Origin: CAZESH01 sp964514665
Lineage (GTDB): Bacteria > Bacillota > Bacilli > Paenibacillales > KCTC-25726
Direction: 5' to 3'
NCBI GenBank assembly: GCA_964514665.1
Contig: CAZESH010000080.1
Span: forward strand, 1-14,993
DNA: 14,993 nucleotides
Program-made: the position numbers and the translations under genes
Part shown: positions 6,602 through 13,017 of the stretch, piece after piece
Layout: each line of letters starts with the position of its first letter
How positions within the stretch are numbered: the stretch's first letter is position 1
Notes under the pieces: model-generated
What the model was told of the DNA's origin: nothing
The model's input: the letters and a program-made list of their open reading frames with translations, nothing else
Database searches by the model: none

Positions 6602-7782
6602 CTAAGCTATGTAGACTCTCTGACCCGCTTTAAACGTTTCATTTATCCGCACTTGATTATCTCGATAATCAAACAGCGTCAAATCGGCCGGCGCGCCTTG
6701 GGCAAGTCCGGAAGCAAGCCCCATAAAAGCGGCGGGCCGAATCGAGGCCATGTTCCACGCTTCATTCAGACTGCACAAGCCGAACTCCATCAGCCGGTTT
6801 ATCCCCCATGCAAGCATTTGTGCCGATCCCGCCAAAATCTTCGGATTGTCGGCCAGATGCAGTTTTCCTTCTTCCGTAAGCACCACTTTTCCGCCAATAT
6901 GCAGATCGTACACTCCGGGCTTCATGCCGCTGAGAGAAACCGCGTCGCTGACCAGCATGGCATTTGCTCCCTTCGCTCTAAGCGCGACCTTTAAAAAAGA
7001 GGGCGGCAAATGAAAGCCGTCGGCGATAAAGCTCGCGGCAAGCCGGTCATCCGCAAGCNNNNNNNNNNCGCAAGCTGCTCCCATACATAATTGGAATGCC
7101 TGGGCAGTTCTACGTGAGAGCCGTTGCCCAAATGCGTGGACATGCGCGCCCCCGCCGAAACCGCAGCCTGTATTTCCTCGGGAGCGGCCGCAGTATGACC
7201 GATGGAAACCGTAATTCCCCGGGCGGTGCAGTTGCGGATAAAATCAGCTGACTGCGGCCATTCCGGAGACAAAGTGACAAGCCGTATTTTTCCGTGCGCG
7301 GCCTCCTGCCATTTTTCGAAAAGCGGCCATGAAGGCGGCTTCACATGTTCTTTGGCATGCGCTCCACGAGGACCGTCTTGCGGAGATATGAACGGCCCTT
7401 CCAAATGAATGCCCTTGATCATATCGTTAATCATGCTATCGGCTTCGCACACTTCGGCAATGGTGCGGACAGCCTGCTCGATCTCCTTGTCGCCATTGGT
7501 AATCACAGTCGGATAATAAGCGGTAACGCCTTCCTCCCACAGTGCACGGGTCACACGGACGACGGTTTCGGCCTCCAACGGAAACGTATTGAAATCCATC
7601 CCCCTATAGCCATTGATCTGCAAATCAACCAGTCCCGGTCCTATCCACGGCAGGGACTCTCTCTCGGGTGCGGACAACGGTTTTACGGTCTTGATCAACC
7701 CCGATTCGAACTCCAGCTGAACCGGCCGCCCCGTGCGGTAATCCCTCGCTTGAAGCGTCGATACGGCCTGCACTTGTTCCAC
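6602..7782 (-). CDS. nagA: N-acetylglucosamine-6-phosphate deacetylase (interrupted by an assembly gap)
   Basis: Removes acetate from N-acetylglucosamine-6-phosphate to give glucosamine-6-phosphate (EC 3.5.1.25), in the cytosol. The start is GTG at 7782, nine bases after AAGGAG. The amidohydrolase barrel shows PGLVDLQINGYRG (49-61), the metal ligand E128 in GIHLEGPF, H196 in SIGHT, H217 in STHLGNGSH, H252 in ADGFHLP and the catalytic D274 in LVSDAV. The THLGNGSH variant marks a NagA subgroup. Ten N at 7059-7068 split the frame. The bases on both sides end in the same 7-mer, and collapsing the N run plus one copy gives exactly 388 codons and the natural reading WEQLADDRLAASF, so the gene is probably whole. 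It lies 34 bases upstream of an oxidoreductase gene and just after a broken enolase-family gene. The nagB-like gene upstream supplies the next step. Confidence 0.9.
7059..7068. other. Scaffold gap (10 N), probably artificial
   Basis: A fixed-length N run inside nagA. The seven bases before it (7052-7058, cgcaagc) are repeated right after it (7069-7075), as expected when two contig ends overlap by seven bases and were not merged. Removing 17 positions restores an uninterrupted 387-residue NagA. Confidence 0.85.
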
Positions 7783-7798
7783 TCTGCTCAACTCCTTG

Positions 7799-8105
7799 CT
7801 AAGATTTATATTTACCGGATAAAAACCGTATTTTTTCTTCATCAATCTCGACTTTGATGCATCCATCCCCTTAATGGCCGGAATGAAATAATTTTCGAGA
7901 ACGGCAATGACGGTTTCCATGGTTTCGGAAGACCATAAATGGCTGGGTGAGCCCTCCCCCCAACCTGAAATTCCGTTTTCATCCGTAACTTTCACATATA
8001 CGACAGTTCGCTTTATCCCTTCTCCGCCCACTTTTCCCCTGGAAAATGAAAAATCACCGGAATATGAAATCTCAAAAGGAAAAACCCCGATCTTTTCGAT
8101 GATTT
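7799..8105 (-). pseudogene. Remnant of an enolase-superfamily (mandelate racemase/muconate-lactonizing type) enzyme
   Basis: The first part encodes the capping domain: IEKIGVFPFEISYSGDFSFS, then VVYVKVTDENGISGWGEG and ENYFIPAIKGMDA, typical of this superfamily. Directly after, in another frame, comes a typical C-terminal end, IKVEIDEEKIRF, with its natural TAG at 7799-7801. The whole catalytic barrel, roughly 250 residues, is missing, so it cannot be active. The start codon is also not visible, because the 5' edge is fused to the preceding oxidoreductase remnant near 8095-8110. The stop sits two bases before the AAGGAG that serves nagA, so the gene was once tightly coupled to nagA. The frame of the first part stays open into nagA (see findings). 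Confidence 0.8.
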
Positions 8106-8487
8106 GTATATTGCGGTAATCAGTTCGATAATCCGTCGTCCTTCCAACCCGTTGACGTCCGGTTCGCGATCTTCGTTGATCGCCCTGAACAGATCCTTCA
8201 CCGGTCCGGTATGATCTTCGCTTCCCTGTGTAATGGTTGATTACCCGCGGTCAAAGCGTCTATAGTTGGATTTTTATGAGCAAAAGGCGGCGTGCATACG
8301 GAAACGACATCGATCTCCTCGTTGGCTAGCAGATCGCCATGCTGATTATAGACGGCGACATCGGGACCGATCGACGCGGCAAGCTCTTGGGCCTTCCGCA
8401 AATCTATATCGCATACGGCCTTGATTTTGCACTGCTTCCCCAAGCTCCGCAGCCGATGATGCCCACTCCAAACATACGGTCAGTCAT
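8095..8487 (-). pseudogene. Gfo/Idh/MocA oxidoreductase remnant with two internal deletions
   Basis: Three pieces lie in order. (1) From the ATG at 8487, ten bases after AAGGAG: MTDRMFGVGIIGCGAWG, the Rossmann start. (2) In another frame (about 8243-8431): CKIKAVCDIDLRKAQELA and IDVVSVCTPPFAHKN up to ALTAG, just short of the EKP loop. (3) From about 8240: TQGSEDHTGPVKDLF and NEDREPDVNGLEGRR, a typical C-terminal end. Missing are about 15 residues after the glycine loop and some 200 residues including EKP and the catalytic His/Asp. The two breaks shift the frame, so no functional protein can be made. It lies 22 bases after the nagB-like gene. Confidence 0.8.
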
Positions 8488-8509
8488 AGACTCACAACTC
8501 CTTGCCCGA

Positions 8510-9235
8510 TCAAAGTTTTGAAGCGGATTCCTTATCCAGATACAGGGTCCAGTCAGCATGGGTTTTCAGAATGCTGGCAGGTATTTCCGGCGTCACTCCA
8601 TCCTCCAGCGCCTTTTTAACCGCTCCGGCTTTCACTTGATGAGGAACGCAGGATATGATCGCTGCACTGCTTAGAATTTGCCTGACGGACATCGTAATCG
8701 CCTGTTTCGGCACCTCTTCTACAGCGGAAAACCAACCTTCCCCCACCTGCTGCTTTTTGCAGGCTTCATCCAAATCGACAATAAAAAACGGGACTTCCTT
8801 ATCGAAATCAGCTGGCGGATCATTGAAGGCGATATGCGCGTTTTCCCCGATGCCGATGAGCGCAAGGTCGACCTGCATTTCTGCGACGGCTTCGTTTAAC
8901 AGCCGGATATTTTCCGGAATATCTCCTTCTCCATTCACGAAGTGAACCTTTTTGATGCCAACCTTTTGAACAAACCGTTCCTTTAAATATTTTCTAAAGC
9001 TTGCCGGATGACTTTCCGGGAGCCCGACATATTCGTCCAAGTGAAACATTTCAATTTTCCCCCAGTCCAAATTTTTCCTCGTAAATGCGTTGAAAAATTC
9101 GAACTGGGACGCACCGGTGGACAGTACGATTCTCGCGCTTCCGTTGGCTTTTATGATTCGGCTCAGCATTTCCGCGGCTTGGTCGGCCGCTTTTTCTCCC
9201 AATTGCTGCGGTGATTCGCAAATTTCCAGTTTCAT
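8510..9235 (-). CDS. nagB: NagB-like glucosamine-6-phosphate deaminase/isomerase family protein
   Basis: A complete 241-residue cytosolic protein of the NagB/SugarP-isomerase family; the canonical enzyme turns glucosamine-6-phosphate into fructose-6-phosphate and ammonia (EC 3.5.99.6), the step after NagA. The phosphate-loop region ARIVLSTGAS (34-43), HLDEYVGL (65-72) and GIGENAHIAFNDPP (128-141) are visible. Aligned by eye with E. coli NagB, D72 is kept as D67 and H143 as H134, but D141 becomes N132 and E148 becomes D139. A subgroup with GEN(G/A)HIAFNDP is known to me, so the substrate or chemistry may differ from the textbook enzyme. The ATG at 9235 has GAGGGG nine bases upstream and lies two bases after the stop of the upstream oxidoreductase, indicating translational coupling. 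The family is sure; the precise substrate is less so. Confidence 0.85.
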   Translation of the reverse strand: MKLEICESPQQLGEKAADQAAEMLSRIIKANGSARIVLSTGASQFEFFNAFTRKNLDWGKIEMFHLDEYVGLPESHPASFRKYLKERFVQKVGIKKVHFVNGEGDIPENIRLLNEAVAEMQVDLALIGIGENAHIAFNDPPADFDKEVPFFIVDLDEACKKQQVGEGWFSAVEEVPKQAITMSVRQILSSAAIISCVPHQVKAGAVKKALEDGVTPEIPASILKTHADWTLYLDKESASKL

Positions 9236-9237
9236 GT

Positions 9238-10470
9238 TTAATTGCCCCTCTCTTTTTTTAATAGATCTGCCACTCGTATTCGCTTGTTTTCCTTCATCGA
9301 ATGGTTGGCCGCTATCCCGATTATATTCGACATAACACCGTCCCAAGAACTCGCCTGATGCTTTAACGGGTCTTCCTGCCCGCCGCGAATAATCATCTCG
9401 AGCAGCCTTTCGTCTCCGCCGCCATGAACGCCGTTTACAACCGGAATTTTAATTTTCATTTCTTCCTGTTTCCGGTTAAACAGCCGTACGTTCACAATTT
9501 GTTCTCCGGCATACGGACCGACGCTGCCATGAAAATACCCGGCTTCCAACCTGCCGTCTGTTCCGTTCAAAACCATTTTAAAGCCTTCATAAGGAGAATG
9601 CGCCGTAAGCGAGTAACTCATAAGCGCGCCTTTTGCATATTTGACATTGACGCTCATGGTGTCCTCTATGTTGATTTCTTCCGAAAATACGCATCCGTCA
9701 CGGAAATAACCGTCAACATCCTCGCAATCCAGATACAGTTCCTTCAACGGACCCTTCGTAATATCAAGATAAAATTCGCAAGATTTCTGATAAGAGCAGG
9801 TCAGGCAGCGCCCGCTTCTCTCATCCCGGGTCGGACCGTAATAGCAAAGCGCGCCGAAGGCATTTACCTCTTCCGGTTCATCCTCCAAAATCCAGTTTAC
9901 AGCGTCAAAATGATGGGTTGATTTATGTACCAGCAGGCCGCCCGAATTTTCTTTTCTGCGGTGCCACCTTCTGAAATAATCGGCTCCGTGGCTGGTATCG
10001 AGGAACCATTCGAAATGGACATGCAGCACATTGCCGACAGCCCCGTCCTTTACAATTTCTTTCAACCGTGTTATAAACGGCATGAACCGCAAGTTAAAGG
10101 TTACGGTCACTTTTTTGTTCGTTCTCTTTTCAGCCTCCAAAATCGCCAGAGACTTTTCCTCATCCACTGTAAGCGGTTTTTCCGAAATTACGTCACAGCC
10201 TGCTTCAAGGGCTTGAATGATAAAATCATGGTGTGTCCGATCCACGGTAGCAACGATGACAATATCGGGCTTAGTTTCCGCCAAAAGATCACCAAAGCTT
10301 TCAAAAACGGGAATGTGTCCGCCGCATTTGCGATTTAACAATTCCGCGCGCTTGCGGTTCGCATCATAGACCCCGACAATGCTGGCGGCTTCGGCAAACT
10401 TCTCGGCCAAAGGCACGGCAAACATGGAGATCGATCGGCTTCCGGCGCCTGCGATCGCGTACTTTTTCAA
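9238..10470 (-). CDS. Large Gfo/Idh/MocA family oxidoreductase with a cysteine cluster
   Basis: A complete 410-residue NAD(P)-dependent oxidoreductase, longer than the usual 330-350. The Rossmann domain starts KKYAIAGAGSRS and carries ISEKPLTVDEEKS (95-107), with the family EKP at 97-99. The C-terminal domain has GGLLVHKSTHHFDAVNW (177-193), the usual lysine/histidine catalytic segment. An insertion at about 205-240 brings four cysteines (C209, C222, C225, C231; RCLTC then SYQKSCEF), a possible small metal site or disulfide group. The start is TTG at 10470 with AGGAGG eight bases upstream; the open frame to 10536 lacks a ribosome site. It is followed after two bases by the nagB-like gene and preceded by the hairpin and the broken sugar receptor gene. 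It probably oxidises or epimerises the sugar once imported by that lost system. The substrate is unknown. Confidence 0.85.
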   Translation of the reverse strand: MKKYAIAGAGSRSISMFAVPLAEKFAEAASIVGVYDANRKRAELLNRKCGGHIPVFESFGDLLAETKPDIVIVATVDRTHHDFIIQALEAGCDVISEKPLTVDEEKSLAILEAEKRTNKKVTVTFNLRFMPFITRLKEIVKDGAVGNVLHVHFEWFLDTSHGADYFRRWHRRKENSGGLLVHKSTHHFDAVNWILEDEPEEVNAFGALCYYGPTRDERSGRCLTCSYQKSCEFYLDITKGPLKELYLDCEDVDGYFRDGCVFSEEINIEDTMSVNVKYAKGALMSYSLTAHSPYEGFKMVLNGTDGRLEAGYFHGSVGPYAGEQIVNVRLFNRKQEEMKIKIPVVNGVHGGGDERLLEMIIRGGQEDPLKHQASSWDGVMSNIIGIAANHSMKENKRIRVADLLKKERGN

Positions 10471-10500
10471 ATCAGATTCCTCCTGACCGTTGTCATAAAG

Positions 10501-10532
10501 AGAGGGGGATCGCCGAAAGCAGCCCCCCCTCT
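10501..10532 (-). promoter_or_regulatory. Intercistronic hairpin between the broken receptor gene and the oxidoreductase gene
   Basis: AGAGGGGG (10525-10532 on the minus strand) pairs perfectly with CCCCCTCT (10501-10508) around a 16-base loop that can form a short inner stem. Only three T follow, so it is a weak terminator at best. After sugar-binding-protein genes such structures usually stabilise the upstream mRNA and lower downstream expression; that role is inferred from position. Confidence 0.55.
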
Positions 10533-10544
10533 TCAATTATAAAA

Positions 10545-11015
10545 TTATCGGTTTTTTTCGAATACCTTATTTCCTTCCTTGCGGAACTCGGCAACGACAT
10601 CGTCGATGCTTGCTTTTCCGAACATTTCTTTCTGGATCGTTTGGTTTTATTTTCCGGAATTCCCCGCTCGGATCCCAAAATATCTGCGGCTTCCTTGGTA
10701 TTGATGAAGAAATTAATAAATTCGGCTACTTCTTTCGGGTACTTCGTTTTGGCCGAACCCGACAGGAACATCGCGGTTTCAAGCACGCTTCCCGTCTTGT
10801 CTGCATGCGGGAAGGAGACCATGTCAATCTTGTCCTTCAGCACATTGGTATACGCCGGAAAGCTTCCTGTCCAACTTGGACCATAGATCGGAACAATGCC
10901 CTTCATGAACGGATCTTTGTTGGGATCGCCGACGGAAGGATTTTTCATGCTTCACCTTCTGGATTGCGGAATAAAACCATTGTATCACAATGATTCGTTC
11001 CGGAGTCAGCTTCTC
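10545..11015 (-). pseudogene. Remnant of an extracellular sugar-binding protein (family 1 solute-binding type)
   Basis: Only the C-terminal half of the ABC receptor survives. A first piece LTPERIIVIQWFYSAIQKV reads up to an A5 run (10941-10945), where the frame shifts into NPSVGDPNKDPFMKGIV. The sequence then continues with FLSGSAKTKYPKEVAEFINFF, KEAADILGSERGIPEN, typical of the receptor's last third. Near 10635-10655 another break shifts the frame into IQKEMFGKASIDDVVAEFR and EKNR with the natural TAA at 10545-10547. No signal peptide, lipobox or first half remains; the 5' edge lies within about 20 bases of the broken permease stop. The open frame of 151 codons starting at 10948 is part of this remnant rather than a new gene. 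The receptor order after the permease gene is consistent with a sugar ABC operon. Confidence 0.75.
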
Positions 11016-11030
11016 CCTTCATTTCTAATT

Positions 11031-11307
11031 CTATCCTTTTAATCCTGTCGTGGAAATCCCTTCCACAAAATATTTTTGCGCCGAAACAAAAATTAAAAAG
11101 CTCGGAATAATTGACAAGACGGACATCGCATACATCGGTTCCCAAGTCACTTCAGACAACGACCTGTTCCAAATTACATCACCCTTTCTGCTGAAGCAGT
11201 TCCTATTTATCCTATTTTAAAATTAAAGCAATAACAAAAATATAATATAGATCTATAAAAGTTATTGTATATTTCAAAATTATCCGTAAACTGGCTTTCA
11301 TTTTCAT
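11031..11307 (-). pseudogene. Remnant of a MalG-type sugar ABC permease
   Basis: The 3' part (11031 to about 11180) reads RSLSEVTWEPMYAMSVLSI, IPSFLIFVSAQKYFVEGIS and TTGLKG with TAG at 11031-11033, the last transmembrane helix and the characteristic tail of MalG-family permeases. At the other end an ATG at 11307, eight bases after GGAGG, opens 31 codons beginning MKMKASLRIILKY, hydrophobic with basic residues first, as expected for the permease start. It ends at TAG 11212-11214. The roughly 200 residues between, including the EAA loop that contacts the ATPase, are absent. The C-terminal assignment is strong. That the 11307 start belongs to the same gene is inferred from order and the good ribosome site. 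Confidence 0.65.
11229..11267. repeat. Inverted repeat and palindrome in an AT-rich stretch
   Basis: CAATAAC (11229-11235) is matched by GTTATTG (11261-11267), and between them lies the perfect 12-base palindrome TATAGATCTATA (11246-11257), with a different centre. The surrounding 11200-11290 is far richer in A+T than anything else in the window. It could be a regulator site, or a hydrophobic coding remnant of the permease that happens to be AT-rich. Confidence 0.5.
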
Positions 11308-11369
11308 CAGGACTTCCTCCAATGCCAAAACGGGTCAGGTAGTCTTATTCTTTCCGCGGATGCCACTCT

Positions 11370-11399
11370 ACATAATTCCCCTCCAGGCAAGGCATAATA
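11370..11399 (+). promoter_or_regulatory. Candidate sigma-G (forespore) promoter for the germination operon
   Basis: CATAATA (11393-11399) fits the sigma-G -10 pattern fully, and ACATA (11370-11374) fits four of five positions of its -35 pattern (GHATR) at exactly 18 bases. Transcription would begin near 11406, about 33 bases before the gerA start. GerA-type operons are made in the forespore under sigma-G, so position and motif agree. The motifs are short and AT-rich, so chance cannot be excluded. Confidence 0.5.
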
Positions 11400-11412
11400 A
11401 ACATTGCTTGCC
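11386..11412. repeat. Inverted repeat spanning the -10 region and start site of the germination operon
   Basis: GGCAAG (11386-11391) and CTTGCC (11407-11412) form a perfect 6-base dyad with a 15-base spacer that exactly encloses the proposed -10 box and transcription start. This is the position of a repressor site. No known regulator is recognised. Confidence 0.4.
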
Positions 11413-11438
11413 AAAATCGTGCAAAGGTTGAGGGATCG

Positions 11439-13016
11439 ATGTTCAATTGGATAAAACGAAAAGTCAAATTTGCGCAAACAAAGCAAAAACAATTGGATAT
11501 TCCCGATCATCCTGTATCGCCCAAACTGCAGGACAACATCAATTACTTGAAGCAGCTGTTTCAGAACAGCTCGGATATCGTGTATCGCCCTTTTTCCATC
11601 GGCAAGCGCCAGGAAATCGGCGCTTTTCTCGTCGCCATCGACGGACTGTACGATAAAACGCCGATTCACGAGAACGTGATCAAGCCTTTAATGATGCTCG
11701 ACTTTCAGTCGATGCCCGATATCGACAAAATGACCTACTTCGAGAAAAGCTTGATCAGCCTGTCCAGTTTGAACGAGCAGCATTCCGTCGAAATAGCCGT
11801 GGCCCTTTTGATGAAAGGGGATTCCCTGCTCTTCATAGACGGGATGAATAAAGTTTACATCCTGGGTACGCGTGCATGGGAAATGCGAAGCATAGAGGAA
11901 CCGGTGACGGAAACAACCATTCGCGGTCCCAGAGAAGGCTTCGTCGAGACGCTCAGAACCAACACTTCTATGCTGCGGCGCAAGCTGCATCACCCGAGAC
12001 TGCAAATCCAGCAAATGACGGTGGGAAAAATTTCCCAGACGGATATTGCCATTGCTTATATCGCAGACATTGCTCCGCCGGAAATCCTGCAGGAAGTCAA
12101 AAAAAGACTGAACGGCATCCAATTCGATGCCTTCCTGGAATCCGGGTTTTTGGAGGAGTTTATCGAAGACGCACCGTATTCGATCTTTCCCACCGTAGCC
12201 AACACGGAACGTCCCGACGTTGTAGCGGCCCGGCTGTTGGAGGGGCGTGTGGGAATCTTCATCGACGGGACTCCGATGGTGCTGATTGTGCCGCATCTGT
12301 TGTTCGAATCATTCCAGTCCTCTGAGGATTACTTCTCCCGACCGTACTATTCGACATTCACGAGACTGTTTCGTCTGATCGGATTTCTCGTCTCCACGCT
12401 GGCGCCGGCTACTTACGTGGCGCTGCAGGATTATCACAAGGAAATGTTCCCTACCGAGCTGCTGATCAGCATTGCCGCATCGCGGGAAGGCGTGCCTTTT
12501 CCGCTTATGATCGAAGTGTTTATCATGCTTGTCACCTTCGAATGGCTGCGCGAAGCGGTCATCCGCATGCCGCGGCCGGTGGGACAAACCGTCTCCATCG
12601 TCGGCGCCCTGGTTTTGGGAGATGCGGCGGTGAATGCGGGGATTGTCGGCGCTCCCACGATCATTGTCGTGGCCATATCGGCGATCACCGGTTTTCTCAT
12701 TACCGCCCTGAGCGACGCCGCGGCGCTGCTTCGTTTCGGCTACCTGTTGGCAGCATCCGTATTTGGCTTATACGGCATCATGCTGGTGATTTGTTTGGTT
12801 CTGCTGCATACCGCTTCATTGCGTTCGTACGGCATTCCTTATATGGCGCCTTTAATGCCGGTAACCTGGCAGGATTGGAAGGACTTTTTGGTCCGCTCGC
12901 CGATGTGGGCATTGGACCGCCGTCCGGAGGCGCTGCGGGTCCAAGACGAGGTCCGGCAGTCGGACGGAATGCGGCCCCGTCCCCCTTCATCAAAAGACAA
13001 GAAAAGGAAACGATGA
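11439..13016 (+). CDS. gerA: Spore germinant receptor subunit A (GerA/GerKA family)
   Basis: A complete 525-residue A subunit of a GerA-type germinant receptor, which sits in the inner membrane of the spore and starts germination when it senses small nutrients. The soluble N-terminal part (about 1-290) has family landmarks: the SSDIVYRPF segment, ETTIRGPREGFVE at about 160-170, LRTNTSMLRRKL, and PYSIFPTVANTERPDVVAARLLEGRVGIFIDGT just before the membrane domain. About five hydrophobic segments follow from residue 290 to 475, including LVSTLAPATYVAL and VNAGIVGAPTIIVVAISAITG. The tail is strongly basic (SSKDKKRKR). The ATG at 11439 has AAAGG and GAGGG sites upstream. It is followed one base later by gerC and then gerB, an A-C-B order that differs from B. 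subtilis gerAA-AB-AC. The germinant is not predictable. Confidence 0.95.
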   Translation: MFNWIKRKVKFAQTKQKQLDIPDHPVSPKLQDNINYLKQLFQNSSDIVYRPFSIGKRQEIGAFLVAIDGLYDKTPIHENVIKPLMMLDFQSMPDIDKMTYFEKSLISLSSLNEQHSVEIAVALLMKGDSLLFIDGMNKVYILGTRAWEMRSIEEPVTETTIRGPREGFVETLRTNTSMLRRKLHHPRLQIQQMTVGKISQTDIAIAYIADIAPPEILQEVKKRLNGIQFDAFLESGFLEEFIEDAPYSIFPTVANTERPDVVAARLLEGRVGIFIDGTPMVLIVPHLLFESFQSSEDYFSRPYYSTFTRLFRLIGFLVSTLAPATYVALQDYHKEMFPTELLISIAASREGVPFPLMIEVFIMLVTFEWLREAVIRMPRPVGQTVSIVGALVLGDAAVNAGIVGAPTIIVVAISAITGFLITALSDAAALLRFGYLLAASVFGLYGIMLVICLVLLHTASLRSYGIPYMAPLMPVTWQDWKDFLVRSPMWALDRRPEALRVQDEVRQSDGMRPRPPSSKDKKRKR

Positions 13017-13017
13017 T

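Noticed and set aside
6991..8031. A single 346-residue gene with an unusual N-terminus
   Set aside because: It is the chance continuation of the enolase remnant frame into nagA. The true NagA starts at the GTG at 7782, which has a proper ribosome site.
10493..10948. A 151-residue protein gene starting at the ATG at 10948
   Set aside because: The sequence is the interior of a sugar-binding protein. Its last 40 residues are out of the receptor frame, and the natural receptor ending appears in another frame at 10545.
10970..11012. A promoter (CTGACT then TACAAT) within the receptor remnant driving the surviving oxidoreductase and nagB-like genes
   Set aside because: The spacing is 19 bases and the -35 match is weak. 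The surviving genes need some promoter, but this one is not convincing.
11345..11400. Minus-strand tail YVEWHPRKE with TAA, as possible end of a MalF-type permease
   Set aside because: It is too short for family assignment and overlaps the germination promoter. The position upstream of the MalG remnant fits, but nothing else supports it.
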